Shown here one piece after another: positions 41,973 to 50,794 of a DNA stretch of 64,000 nucleotides. This DNA comes from CAZRNB01 sp964601355 (GTDB lineage: Bacteria; Planctomycetota; Phycisphaerae; Sedimentisphaerales; Anaerobacaceae). The position numbers were made by a program, and so were the translations under genes. Each line of letters opens with the position of its first letter. Within the stretch, counting starts at the first letter, position 1. The notes beneath the pieces were generated by a model that made no database searches, had not been told where the DNA came from, and saw nothing but the letters and a program-made list of their open reading frames with translations. The stretch spans positions 1 to 64,000 of the forward strand of contig CAZRNB010000002.1 in assembly GCA_964601355.1 (NCBI GenBank), read 5' to 3'.

Positions 41973-43130
41973 CTAAATACTTTTTGAATTCTCAATCTCT
42001 TCCTCTGTCAGATAACAGGCCGGCTCGTTGAGCCAATATTCATCGTCGGCATAATTGCCCAAGAATCTGTAGTTTCCTTTACACAAATCAAACCACCTGC
42101 ACCGCAGACACCTTTTATCTGCAAATTGCAATTTATTTCTCAGCTTATTAAGCATCGGCTCGTCAGGATTTTCCCAGATTTGTTTGAAGGTCTTATCTTT
42201 GATATTGCCAAGCGAGTAATTCCGCCAAAACTGGTCCGGATAAACATTGCCGTCCCAGCTTACGCAGCCGATTTTTTCGCCGACTTTGTTGCCGCCGTTG
42301 ATAAGCAAAAGCCTTCTTGCCGCTTCGTAACCAGGATTATTCTCCTTTCTCATCTTCGTTAAAAGATATGGGCCATCAGCATGATTATCTACGGTAAGCG
42401 CCTCGTCAATAAAACCTTTAGTGACAAAATCACGGGTTTGTTCTATAATTACATCAAGAATCTGCCGAGTCTGCTCGGACGTTAGGATTTGATTATCCAG
42501 CTTCTCTGCTCTACCGGCTCGAATCAAGTGGTAAAAGCAAATCCTTCGGATGTTGTTCGAGGCGGCAATATTTAAAACGGCAGGAATCTGGTCGGCGTTC
42601 GCCTTTGTAATCGTAAAGCGCAGCCCAGTTTTTATGCCCGCCTTTTTGCAGTTTTCTATTCCTTTCATTGTTGTTTTGAAACAGCCGGTGACTTGCCTAA
42701 AATTATCATGGAAATTTTCTGTTCCGTCGATGGAGATGCCAACATAACTTACGCCGGCGTTAGCCAATCGCTCCGCAGTTGCATCATCAATCAGCGTCCC
42801 ATTGCTGGATATGACGGTTTGCAGGCCCAATCTTTTTGCCTCAGTCAAAAGCTCAAATAAATCACCTCGCAACAACGGCTCACCTCCGCTAAATAGCACT
42901 ACGGGACAATTTACCTCGACAAGCTGTGACCACAATTGCTTGGCCTGGCCTGTCGTTAACTCATTGCCGCTTAGATTTGCTTGCGAGGAGCTATAGCAAT
43001 GCAGACATCGCAGATTACAGCGGCTCGTGCAATTAAAGGCAATGACAGGACCAAAGTGGTTCTCATCTGAGTACCTTAAATGGTCGGACTCACCACCCAG
43101 GCCGCAATATAGCTTTGAGATATTTATCAT
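41973..43130 (-). CDS. ahbC: Radical SAM 12,18-didecarboxysiroheme deacetylase AhbC
   Basis: The 385-aa protein begins MINISKLYCG...HLRYSDE, a start typical of AhbC, with radical SAM cluster CNLRCLHC (about residues 38-45), GGEPLLRGD (about 79-87) and a C-terminal cluster KRCLRCRWFDLCKGNYRFLG (about 343-362). AhbC removes two acetate side chains of didecarboxysiroheme to give Fe-coproporphyrin III. It overlaps the cobA-hemD stop as ATGA. Assignment between AhbC and NirJ-like proteins is supported by the operon. Confidence 0.9.
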   Translation of the reverse strand: MINISKLYCGLGGESDHLRYSDENHFGPVIAFNCTSRCNLRCLHCYSSSQANLSGNELTTGQAKQLWSQLVEVNCPVVLFSGGEPLLRGDLFELLTEAKRLGLQTVISSNGTLIDDATAERLANAGVSYVGISIDGTENFHDNFRQVTGCFKTTMKGIENCKKAGIKTGLRFTITKANADQIPAVLNIAASNNIRRICFYHLIRAGRAEKLDNQILTSEQTRQILDVIIEQTRDFVTKGFIDEALTVDNHADGPYLLTKMRKENNPGYEAARRLLLINGGNKVGEKIGCVSWDGNVYPDQFWRNYSLGNIKDKTFKQIWENPDEPMLNKLRNKLQFADKRCLRCRWFDLCKGNYRFLGNYADDEYWLNEPACYLTEEEIENSKSI

Positions 43131-44641
43131 TTGTATGTTTGCTCAATTGCGTCAAGTAGTCCATCGATGGTATGCTCGGACGCCTCCACATCGACTCTAA
43201 CATCGAGGCTTTTTAGCTGCTCGGACGTCACCGGCCCAATCGATGCGACCCTGGCACAACTTGATTTTACTACATCGGCTGGGATTTGTTCAAAAAAAGC
43301 CCTGACTGAAGAAGAGCTTGCAAAAATAAGCCAATCAATAAATCCAGCCTTTATTTTCTCTATCAGCCAATCACATTTACCCTTCACGGTGCTGATGCGA
43401 TAGACAGGGACATTCTCAATTTCAGCACCGGCTCGACTCAGCCAGTCAATAAGCTCGTCCGAAGCAATCTGCGAGCGCAAGAGCAAAACTTTTTTGCCAT
43501 GCAGCTTCCAAAATGCAGCTAATTGTTTGCCAAGCTCCTTACTGGTAAAAATCGTTGGCACAAAATCCGCTTTTATCCCGAATTCACTCAATGTGGCGGC
43601 AGTTTCACTGCCTATCGCGGCAACCTTTGCAGAACCCAAAAACCTGGCGTCTTTTCCTAAAACCCGCAGAAAATTAAAAACAATCTCCACGCCATTGGAG
43701 CTGGTAAAGATTATCCAATCGAATTCGGCAAGTTTGACAATTGCTCGCAGAAATCGGTTTGTATTCGTCAACGGCTTTATCTTTATCGTTGCAAACTCTA
43801 TTGGATTACCGCCACGGCTTCTGATTTTATCCGCAAATTCTGCGTTGCCTCGTTCATCACGTGTCACGACAATATTCTTGCCGAACAAAGGCTTTTTTCT
43901 AAACCAATCTAATCTCGCATCACTATCTGCCGCCAGACCAACAACAACAATTGAAGGCGGCTCAATTTTCTCCCCTTTACACTTTTGACTTATCAGCCTT
44001 AGTGACGTTTTTACTACTCTTTGTGCCGGAAACGTGGCATCGGAAATTACCGCCACAGGCGTGTTTTTATCCATACCATTTTCTATTAGCCGCTTAGCGA
44101 TAAAATCGAGATTGCTCATCGCCATATAAAAGACAATAGTTCCTGAGAATCTCGCAAGCAAAGGCCAATCGATACTGCTTTTTCCCTTGTCTTTAGCCTC
44201 CTGGCCCGTGACAAAAACGACCTGCGAGCTGTACTGCCTATCGGTAAGGATAATCCCCGCATATTCAGCCGCGGCAGTCGCGGCCGTCACACCCGGCACT
44301 ATTTCAAAATTTATTGCTGCTTCGGCAAGAAGCATAATCTCTTCATAGCATCTGCCGAATATACCCGGATCGCCGCCTTTGAGCCGGACGACCGTTTTTC
44401 CTTCTGATGCCTTTTCGAGAAGAAGATTATTGATTTCCTGCTGCGTAAATGAATCCCGGCCTATCCTTTTAGGCACGTGCAGGATTTCGGCATCTTTGCG
44501 GGCAAATTTAAGCAAAGCCGGGTTAGCTAATTTATCGTAGATTATACAATCGGCTTTTCTCAGAATCTCCGCGCCGCGAACTGTGATTAAATCCGCACGC
44601 CCCGGCCCAGCTCCTACGAGATATACAAAACCTTTTTCCAT
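43127..44641 (-). CDS. Uroporphyrinogen-III methyltransferase/synthase fusion
   Basis: The 504-aa protein joins CobA/SUMT (residues 1-245: VYLVGAGPGRADLITVRGAE at 6-25, RLKGGDPGIFGRCYEE at about 79-94, GVTAATAAAEYAGI) to HemD (about 250-504: KNIVVTRDERGNAEFADKIR, then DWIIFTSSNGVEIVF). It makes uroporphyrinogen III and methylates it to precorrin-2, the first committed steps of the siroheme route. A precorrin-2 dehydrogenase/ferrochelatase is not in the window. It is the first gene of the heme operon; a structured segment (44676-44787) precedes it. Confidence 0.92.
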   Translation of the reverse strand: MEKGFVYLVGAGPGRADLITVRGAEILRKADCIIYDKLANPALLKFARKDAEILHVPKRIGRDSFTQQEINNLLLEKASEGKTVVRLKGGDPGIFGRCYEEIMLLAEAAINFEIVPGVTAATAAAEYAGIILTDRQYSSQVVFVTGQEAKDKGKSSIDWPLLARFSGTIVFYMAMSNLDFIAKRLIENGMDKNTPVAVISDATFPAQRVVKTSLRLISQKCKGEKIEPPSIVVVGLAADSDARLDWFRKKPLFGKNIVVTRDERGNAEFADKIRSRGGNPIEFATIKIKPLTNTNRFLRAIVKLAEFDWIIFTSSNGVEIVFNFLRVLGKDARFLGSAKVAAIGSETAATLSEFGIKADFVPTIFTSKELGKQLAAFWKLHGKKVLLLRSQIASDELIDWLSRAGAEIENVPVYRISTVKGKCDWLIEKIKAGFIDWLIFASSSSVRAFFEQIPADVVKSSCARVASIGPVTSEQLKSLDVRVDVEASEHTIDGLLDAIEQTYK

Positions 44642-44675
44642 AGTGGTTATATGTTCATATTAATCATAAGGATTT

Positions 44676-44787
44676 ACCCCGTTAGATAAAGCCTCCGATT
44701 TTAATCGGTGGTTATTACTGCTTAAAGATAACGGTGGTTTAATGCCACCGTCGCAAACCGTTAGAGAACAAAGTTATCTAACGGGGT
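44676..44787 (-). promoter_or_regulatory. Structured element upstream of heme operon
   Basis: A 14-bp perfect inverted pair (accccgttagataa at 44676-44689, ttatctaacggggt at 44774-44787) encloses two hairpins, cctccgattttaatcggtgg (44692-44711) and cggtggtttaatgccaccg (44732-44750). On the minus strand it lies just 5' of cobA-hemD, so it could be a folded leader RNA. It may instead be a composite dispersed repeat. Confidence 0.5.
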
Positions 44788-45273
44788 TTACTTATTGGTA
44801 TATCTTAAAAGGAGTTGTTTGGCGATGCAAGAATTATAACAACTCGGAGAGTGCCCGGTATTATATGTAAGCTTGATTTTTACAGCCGAAGAAAGACGCT
44901 AATGAGAGCCTTTGCCAGGTGTATAACCGCTAAGGCTGAAGATATGATGCCAACCGCGGTCGCTGCCGAGACAAGCACAGGCTCGGCACGTGCTATACAC
45001 TCTGTACCAAAAATTCCGTCCGGCTCGATTCAGAACGCGGACAAGATTCCTATTTCCAGAAATGATTATTTGTGGTAAAGTAAGGCATAAATGAAAAGCT
45101 CTGCTATTGCTATTTCTGGTAAAGGCAGCCAGTTTCGTCTGAAACTTTGCAGACGTTATATGGTTTATTTGGATATTTATGCTTACGCACTCCATTGAAA
45201 TGCTCCAGGATTCAGGATTCATACCGGTCTTTTTGCGGATTCCATAGTTGATTGTTCTCAGGATATTGGAGAA
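44788..45273. other. Intergenic gap, no gene supported
   Basis: About 490 nt between the divergent heme operon and the ICMT-like gene. A plus-strand frame of 87 codons (44815-45078) lacks a ribosome site and has no recognisable domain. A promoter for the ICMT-like gene presumably lies near its 3' end, but I cannot identify it. Confidence 0.5.
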
Positions 45274-46017
45274 ATGTCGGTGGCTCAGATAGAAGAATTC
45301 AGACAAACAGGTCGATGGTTGTTCAGATGGAGAAGCTTTCTGCCCTTATTGACAATATCCATTTTTCTGATTGCTTTGATGGATTTCACATATCCCGAAG
45401 GCAGTCATAAATTGGATATTTTATGGGAAATATTCTGCTTTACCATCTCCTTTTTAGGATTAGGAATTCGTGTTTATACTATCGGCCATGCACCCAAAGG
45501 AACCTCCGGGAGGAACACTAAAAGTCAGAAAGCGTATGTTCTAAATACCACAGGAATGTATTCTGTTGTCAGACATCCACTATATCTGGGTAATTTTTTA
45601 ATCTGGCTGGGCTTCTCCTTATTCACACGTTCTTTCTTCTTTAGTTTTTCAGCGATATTTCTCTTCTTTTTATATTATAAGCGAATCATATTTGTGGAGG
45701 AAGAATTTCTGAGTGAGAAATTCGGGCAGACCTTTAGCGAATGGGCCAATAAAACACCTGTGATGTTTCCGCGTTTTAAGAACTGGCGAAAGCCCAGTTT
45801 GTCATTTTCTCTTAAAACCATCCTCAAAAGAGAATGCAATGGTTTTTTCCTGATAATAGTTTCATTTACCTGCTTAGAGGTAATAGGAGACTTTTTCTAT
45901 AAAGGGAAATGGCAGATTAGCTGGTCCTATTGTCTCTTGTTTGGCGTCGGCTTAGCTGCGTATATTATATTGATAACCTTAAAGAAAAAGCATCTTTTGG
46001 ATGTTGAAGGACGTTAA
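45274..46017 (+). CDS. Isoprenylcysteine carboxyl methyltransferase-like membrane protein
   Basis: The 247-aa protein has about six hydrophobic segments and the ICMT/phospholipid methyltransferase signature: YSVVRHPLYLGNFLIWLGFS (about residues 95-114) and VEEEFLSEKFGQTFSEWANK (about 144-163). Members use SAM to methylate membrane-embedded substrates. Bacterial homologues often lack prenylated proteins; some methylate lipid A phosphate or other lipids. GGAG precedes the ATG. Neighbours give no hint of the substrate. Confidence 0.85.
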   Translation: MSVAQIEEFRQTGRWLFRWRSFLPLLTISIFLIALMDFTYPEGSHKLDILWEIFCFTISFLGLGIRVYTIGHAPKGTSGRNTKSQKAYVLNTTGMYSVVRHPLYLGNFLIWLGFSLFTRSFFFSFSAIFLFFLYYKRIIFVEEEFLSEKFGQTFSEWANKTPVMFPRFKNWRKPSLSFSLKTILKRECNGFFLIIVSFTCLEVIGDFFYKGKWQISWSYCLLFGVGLAAYIILITLKKKHLLDVEGR

Positions 46018-46428
46018 ACAAATACCACCCGGACAAAAGAACAAGAAGGTCAAGCCTGAATTATTTCATCACGAAAGCGGTATTGGCAGACACACATGGC
46101 TAAAAATTCTATTCGGTTCACTCAGGTTGTTGGTTCGACTCCCACCTTCAGGAGTGGCTTTTGTTGCACGAGAGAGAATTTTATCGCGCCTGACTCTCAA
46201 GGATTGTGCCACAATACAGGTTGATTTTTCGCAATCAGGACACCGCAAAAAGGCTGCGAAGCAAAATTACTGAGCACAGCGAGGAAACATAAAGCAGTTA
46301 TACATGACCTTAAAAAGACCATCTTTGACATCTCGAACTTGGGGGAACTTCATACTGCTATGCAACATTATCCAAAATTAAGTAATTGCACTATTTGGCT
46401 ATTATGCAGGTAACGGATGAAACAGGAT
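46018..46428. other. Intergenic gap, no gene supported
   Basis: About 410 nt. A frame overlapping the ICMT-like gene end (46001-46273) is basic and featureless. A stretch near 46130 (ttggttcgactcccac) resembles a tRNA T-arm, but no acceptor, D or anticodon arm can be built, so I do not call a tRNA. Confidence 0.5.
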
Positions 46429-46989
46429 TTAAAGACAATTACGTAGCTGATCCAAGCGTTCAATAATCTCCAAAGATTCCTTAAGCTGACATAACGGTCT
46501 CAATTGTTCAAAAATGTACTCCCAGTCCAATCGCTTCTGCTGTCTTATTATGATAGTTTCTATATCTGCCCAGTCTCTTTGTCTGTCTGCAAATGATTTG
46601 AGGACTACCAGGTCTTCAGCCGAACAAGTCAGCAGCGTCAGACCCGGCAGGAACTCATACCGGCTTGCCCTTGATACTAAATTCTCCTCAAAAGCAATCC
46701 CACCCAGCGCAACGTCTATCGGAATTCCCTCATTAGATACAAGCAGCAGCACACGATTCTTCAGAGCAAAGTCACGTGTATTGGGCATCCTTTCGCTGTA
46801 CAACCTAAGAATCTCATCTATATAGCGTACTTCATGGCCGAAGCCTGTCAAAATCGTAATGTCAATATCATTGGTCAGCCGCGGCTGTCCCCATCGCTGA
46901 AGTGCAATCCCTCCGATAAAGCAGTATCGCCAGCCCCGCTTAGCCAATAGAGCGTCCAATTCTGCTGCTATCTGAAAAAGAGCTTTCAT
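46429..46989 (-). CDS. AbiEii-like nucleotidyltransferase
   Basis: The 186-aa product has WRYCFIGGIALQRWGQPRLT then NDIDITIL (about residues 20-47): G-G-x-D-x-D as in the nucleotidyltransferase superfamily, and later EDLVVLKSFADRQRDWADIE (about 125-144). It overlaps the upstream 74-aa gene by 4 nt, giving a two-gene module like many toxin-antitoxin systems. It is related in style, but not clearly in sequence, to the gene at 15639-16166. Toxicity is not shown by sequence. Confidence 0.8.
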   Translation of the reverse strand: MKALFQIAAELDALLAKRGWRYCFIGGIALQRWGQPRLTNDIDITILTGFGHEVRYIDEILRLYSERMPNTRDFALKNRVLLLVSNEGIPIDVALGGIAFEENLVSRASRYEFLPGLTLLTCSAEDLVVLKSFADRQRDWADIETIIIRQQKRLDWEYIFEQLRPLCQLKESLEIIERLDQLRNCL

Positions 46990-47210
46990 AAACGCAACCG
47001 AGCAAAAAGATGTTGCTGTTCTACAAGCCCCGACGTAGTTGCCGGTGGATAATGACGCAGCGCAGACTCAAAGGCGTCTGACAATTGCTCGATAGCGGCG
47101 GCGGTATCACTGTTACGTATGGCCTCAACTCGAAACCTCTCCAGCAAGAGTCCCGCTGCTTTCCAGTCTGCCAGCCATCGGCGAATAGATTCCTGTTCTG
47201 CCTCATTCAT
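46986..47210 (-). CDS. Small partner protein of the nucleotidyltransferase
   Basis: The 74-aa helical protein (ESIRRWLADWKAAGLLLERF near the start) overlaps the downstream nucleotidyltransferase as ATGA. No DNA-binding domain is apparent. It could be the antitoxin of the pair or a small regulatory subunit; similar small helical proteins commonly accompany such genes. I give no family. Confidence 0.65.
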   Translation of the reverse strand: MNEAEQESIRRWLADWKAAGLLLERFRVEAIRNSDTAAAIEQLSDAFESALRHYPPATTSGLVEQQHLFARLRL

Positions 47211-47297
47211 AAATTACATTATACAAAAAGCTACCTTCTTTCGTAACATAAAACTGAACTCGGTTCGAAAAATCAGTAATGCCGATACCTCGTAGAG

Positions 47298-48455
47298 CTA
47301 CTTCGCTACGAAGGGAGAAAGCTCGCGGAGCTGGTTGACAATCTTGGGCATCTTTTCGATGGTGTAATCAACCTCTTGTTCGGTGTTGTATCTGCTTAGG
47401 CTGAATCGGATTGAACCGTGGGCGGCGGTGAACGGCACACCCATCGCTCGCAAAACGTGGCTCGGCTCCAATGAGCCGGATGTGCACGCTGAGCCGCTGC
47501 TGGCACATATACCGTATTTATCCAGCAGCAGCAAAATCGCTTCGCCCTCGATATACTCAAAGCTGATATTGCTCGTATTGGGCAAACGATTATTTTTGTC
47601 ACCATTGAGTCTGCAATCAGGACAGCTTTTTAATATTGCGTTTTCTAATTTGTCCCGAAGATACTTGACTTTATTATTTTCTTCCTCGATATTTTTTGCC
47701 GCCAGCTCACATGCTTTTCCTAAGCCGATGATTCCCGGCACGTTTTCCGTACCTGCTCTTCTGCCTCCTTCCTGATGGCCGCCCAACATAAATGGCGACA
47801 ACCTTGTACCCTTGCGGACGTAAAGAACACCAACGCCCTTAGGCCCATGCAGCTTATGGCCGGAAAGGCTAAGCAAATCAATATTACTTTTAGATAAATT
47901 TAGCGGAATCTTACCCACCGCCTGCACAGCATCGGTGTGAAATACCACACCTCTTTCGGTAACCAGCTTTGAAATCTCCCCTATCGGGAATATTACGCCG
48001 GTTTCATTGTTGGCGTACATTATCGTAACAATAGCCGTGTCATCGTCGATGTTTTCTTCAAGCTCTGCCAAATTGAGTCTGCCATATTTATCTACGCTAA
48101 GCTCAATAATGGTGTAGCCGTGAGCCTGGAGATCTCGACAGACCGACAGCACAGCCGGGTGCTCAACTCTGGTGGTTATAACTTTGTGTTTGTTTGGAAG
48201 AGCAGCCTGTGTCCCTTTAATCGCAGCGTTATCACTTTCAGTGCCGCAGCCTGTGAAAATTATCTCGCTGGGATCACAGCAGAGTAAGCCGGCAACCTGC
48301 TCGCGGGCGTGACGAATTTTATGGCCGACCTGGCCGCCAAATGTGTGCATACTGGACGGATTGCCGTAAAGCTCACAAAAGAACGGCTTAATCTCCTCCA
48401 GCACCTCTTCGGCAACCTTTGTCGTCGCGTTATTATCAAAATAAATGGTTTTCAT
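47298..48455 (-). CDS. nifS: Cysteine desulfurase NifS
   Basis: The 385-aa PLP enzyme releases sulfur from cysteine for Fe-S assembly. Motifs are YFDNNATTKV (residues 4-13), TGCGTESDNAAIKG (about 69-82), PLP lysine in SLSGHKLHGPKGVGVLYVRK (Lys about 203) and the active-site cysteine loop CASSGSACTSGSLEPSHVL (about 321-339). It is 3 nt downstream of nifU. The pair closes the long sulfur operon that starts with the Rrf2 regulator. Confidence 0.95.
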   Translation of the reverse strand: MKTIYFDNNATTKVAEEVLEEIKPFFCELYGNPSSMHTFGGQVGHKIRHAREQVAGLLCCDPSEIIFTGCGTESDNAAIKGTQAALPNKHKVITTRVEHPAVLSVCRDLQAHGYTIIELSVDKYGRLNLAELEENIDDDTAIVTIMYANNETGVIFPIGEISKLVTERGVVFHTDAVQAVGKIPLNLSKSNIDLLSLSGHKLHGPKGVGVLYVRKGTRLSPFMLGGHQEGGRRAGTENVPGIIGLGKACELAAKNIEEENNKVKYLRDKLENAILKSCPDCRLNGDKNNRLPNTSNISFEYIEGEAILLLLDKYGICASSGSACTSGSLEPSHVLRAMGVPFTAAHGSIRFSLSRYNTEQEVDYTIEKMPKIVNQLRELSPFVAK

Positions 48456-48458
48456 CGT

Positions 48459-49340
48459 TTATTCCCTGTGATTGTGTGGTTCCTTGGCAGAATCCTTGTC
48501 TTCCTCGACAAAAAGCTCGTCATCGACGAATTCTTTTAATTTTGCTTCGACCACGTCTTTCATCGTAAACTCCGCCAGCCTACATTGTGCACACATATCT
48601 CTAAAAGCCACGATAACCTTGTTTCCTACCACGTCTATCAGCTCGATATTTCCTCCATGAGCACGCAAAGCAGGCCTTATTTGTTCATTGATTGTTTGCT
48701 GAATCATCTGTATTTTTTGAATATTGGTAAGTTTCCCTGCCTGCCTCGGCGTCGTCATCATCATTTGCTTTGCCTTATCGCCCTGAATCCTGTCTATTAT
48801 CTTTTCTATTTCGCCCTGGCATCCGCCGCAGCCACCGCCTGCCTTGCAGTAATTTGTCACCTGCTCAACGGTTGTCAGATTATTTTCTCGTATCACTCTT
48901 TCAATCTCTTTTTCAGTGACGCCAAAGCAGGTACAAACAACTCTACCCTCAAGCTCATGTTTCTTTTTGCCGCCGGTGCGGTAATTTTCAATCGCTGCCT
49001 CAAGAGCTTCTCTACCCATAACCGAGCAGTGCATCTTCTGCTCCGGCAAACCGCCGAGATAATCGGCAATGTCTTTATTAGTAACCTTAGCTGCTTCCTC
49101 TAATGTTTTTCCCTTTATCATCTCGGTCAATACCGATGAGGTAGCAATTGCGCTTGCACAGCCGAAGGTTTTGAATTTAGCATCTTTAATTCTGCCGTTC
49201 TTATCGAGCTTGAAGGTCAGCTTCAAGGCATCGCCGCAAGCGAGTGAACCAACCTCGCCCACGCCGTCGGCGTCTTCTATCTCGCCGACGTTCCGCGGAT
49301 TAAAGAAATGATCTCTGACTTTGTCCGTGTAATCCCACAT
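48459..49340 (-). CDS. nifU: Fe-S scaffold NifU, three-domain
   Basis: From ATG 49340 the 293-aa protein has an IscU-like domain (LACGDALKLTFKL, FGCASAIATSS, EQKMHCSVMG: three Cys), a BFD-like [2Fe-2S] domain (VCTCFGVTEKEIERVI and CKAGGGCGGCQGEIE), and a C-terminal NFU domain with RDMCAQCRLAE (CxxC). This is the full NifU architecture. The longer frame to 49379 translates word-repeats, so ATG 49340 is preferred. Absence of nif structural genes implies a housekeeping role. Confidence 0.93.
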   Translation of the reverse strand: MWDYTDKVRDHFFNPRNVGEIEDADGVGEVGSLACGDALKLTFKLDKNGRIKDAKFKTFGCASAIATSSVLTEMIKGKTLEEAAKVTNKDIADYLGGLPEQKMHCSVMGREALEAAIENYRTGGKKKHELEGRVVCTCFGVTEKEIERVIRENNLTTVEQVTNYCKAGGGCGGCQGEIEKIIDRIQGDKAKQMMMTTPRQAGKLTNIQKIQMIQQTINEQIRPALRAHGGNIELIDVVGNKVIVAFRDMCAQCRLAEFTMKDVVEAKLKEFVDDELFVEEDKDSAKEPHNHRE

Positions 49341-49427
49341 AATTCGTATCTCGTATCTCGTATCTCGTATCTCGTTCAAGAGAATTTATTGTTCGAAATT
49401 CAATATTCCTTGTTCGATATTCGATAT
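49341..49427. repeat. Word-repeats filling metY-nifU spacer
   Basis: Four tandem tcgtatc words (49344-49374) are followed by gttcgaaattcaatattcct and tgttcgatattcgatattca words. The element abuts the nifU start codon and fills the spacer to metY. Confidence 0.8.
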
Positions 49428-50717
49428 TCATTTTGTACTTGCTTTCAAAGCATTCTCGAAATCATTTATTATGTCATCAATATGTTCGGTTCCTACTGAA
49501 ACACGAATATAATCTTCCGTCACACCGGCTGCAAGCTGCTCTTTTCCACCTAATTGCTGATGTGTCGTGCTTGCAGGATGTATCACCAAGGTTTTGCTGT
49601 CGCCAATATTTGCAAGGTGGCTGGCTAACTTGACATTATTGATAAATTTAATCCCAGCCTCTTTACCTCCTTTAATACCGAAGCCGAGTATTGCTCCCTG
49701 GCCGTTCGGCAGATATTTTTTGGCAAGAGCATAATCCGAATGTGATTCAAGCCCCGGATAATTTACCCAGGTAACCGTTTTCTGCTTTTCGAGCCACTTG
49801 GCGAGCTTCAGCGCGTTTTCGCTGTGCCGAGGCATACGCAAATGCAGTGTTTCCAGACCCTGCAAAAACAAGAACGCATTAAACGGAGACATACACGAGC
49901 CCATGTCCCGCAAAAACTGCGTTCTGGCTTTTATAATATACGCCATCGCACCAAAGGACTCGACATATTTTATGCCATGATAGCTCGGATCAGGCTCAGT
50001 CAGCTCCGGATATCGGCCGTTAGCCCAGTTAAATTTGCCGGAATCCACAATAGCTCCGCCAATGCTCGTGCCATGTCCGCCGATAAATTTTGTGCAGCTA
50101 TGAACCACGATGTCGATGCCGTATTCAATCGGCCGAAAAAGTATCGGTGTCGGAACAGTATTGTCGCAAATTACCGGCATACGATTTTTGTGGGCGATTT
50201 CAGCTATCTTTTCATATTGCAGAACATCGTTTTTCGGATTGCCGATCGATTCAATATAAATCAAGCGGGTATTATCTTTGATCGCTTTGGCAAAATTCAC
50301 CGGCTCTTTAGGATCAACGAAAGTCACTTCAATACCCAGCTTGCGGAATGTCTGGCTAAACAAGGTTACAGTGCCGCCATAGAGCGAGCTCGAAGAGACA
50401 ATGTGCCCCCCTGCCCCGCAGATATTAAAGATACTTACATAGATGGCCGACTGGCCTGAGCTTAAGGCGAGGCCTCCCACGCCGCCTTCCAGCGCCGCCA
50501 GCCGTTTCTCTAAAACATCAGTCGTCGGATTCATCAACCTTGTGTAGATATTGCCGAATTCCTGCAAGGCAAAGAGCCGTGCTGCGTGGTCGGTGTCTTT
50601 GAAACAATAGCTGGTGGTTTGATATATAGGCACAGCCCTGCTGAGCGTATCGCAGTCCACTCTTTGGCCGGCGTGCAAAGCCAGCGTTTCCAAATGATAA
50701 TCGTTCTCTTTTTGCAC
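49428..50717 (-). CDS. metY: O-acetylhomoserine sulfhydrylase
   Basis: The 429-aa PLP enzyme makes homocysteine from O-acetylhomoserine and sulfide. Motifs include ALHAGQRVD (about 11-19), YTRLMNPTTDVLEKRLAALE (about 57-76), and PLP Lys in VVHSCTKFIGGHGTSIGGAI (about 203-222). I place the start at GTG 50717 with AGGAGA upstream; the longer frame to 50768 translates a hairpin repeat. It fits sulfide-based methionine synthesis beside cysK and cysE. Confidence 0.93.
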   Translation of the reverse strand: MQKENDYHLETLALHAGQRVDCDTLSRAVPIYQTTSYCFKDTDHAARLFALQEFGNIYTRLMNPTTDVLEKRLAALEGGVGGLALSSGQSAIYVSIFNICGAGGHIVSSSSLYGGTVTLFSQTFRKLGIEVTFVDPKEPVNFAKAIKDNTRLIYIESIGNPKNDVLQYEKIAEIAHKNRMPVICDNTVPTPILFRPIEYGIDIVVHSCTKFIGGHGTSIGGAIVDSGKFNWANGRYPELTEPDPSYHGIKYVESFGAMAYIIKARTQFLRDMGSCMSPFNAFLFLQGLETLHLRMPRHSENALKLAKWLEKQKTVTWVNYPGLESHSDYALAKKYLPNGQGAILGFGIKGGKEAGIKFINNVKLASHLANIGDSKTLVIHPASTTHQQLGGKEQLAAGVTEDYIRVSVGTEHIDDIINDFENALKASTK

Positions 50718-50748
50718 CTTACTTTCTCCTAATTTTTGAAAAATGTAG

Positions 50749-50794
50749 GGTGGGGCCTGCCCCACCATTTCTCTATCGGTGTGCGATGCACACC
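50749..50794. repeat. Two hairpins between thi4 and metY
   Basis: ggtggggcctgccccacc (50749-50766) and ggtgtgcgatgcacacc (50778-50794) are near-perfect palindromes. The second begins directly after the thi4 stop. A related ggtggggcaagccccacc lies inside lnt. Confidence 0.75.

Noticed and set aside
44815..45078. 87-codon frame in the spacer before the ICMT-like gene
   Set aside because: No ribosome site and no domain; composition unlike neighbours.
46001..46273. Frame overlapping the end of the ICMT-like gene, and a tRNA-like phrase near 46130
   Set aside because: The frame is basic and featureless. The phrase ttggttcgactcccac has a T-loop look, but no acceptor, D or anticodon arm can be formed.
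49428..50768. Longer N-terminus of metY (MVGQAPPY...)
   Set aside because: Those codons are the ggtggggcctgccccacc repeat; GTG 50717 has a good ribosome site and fits the family length.
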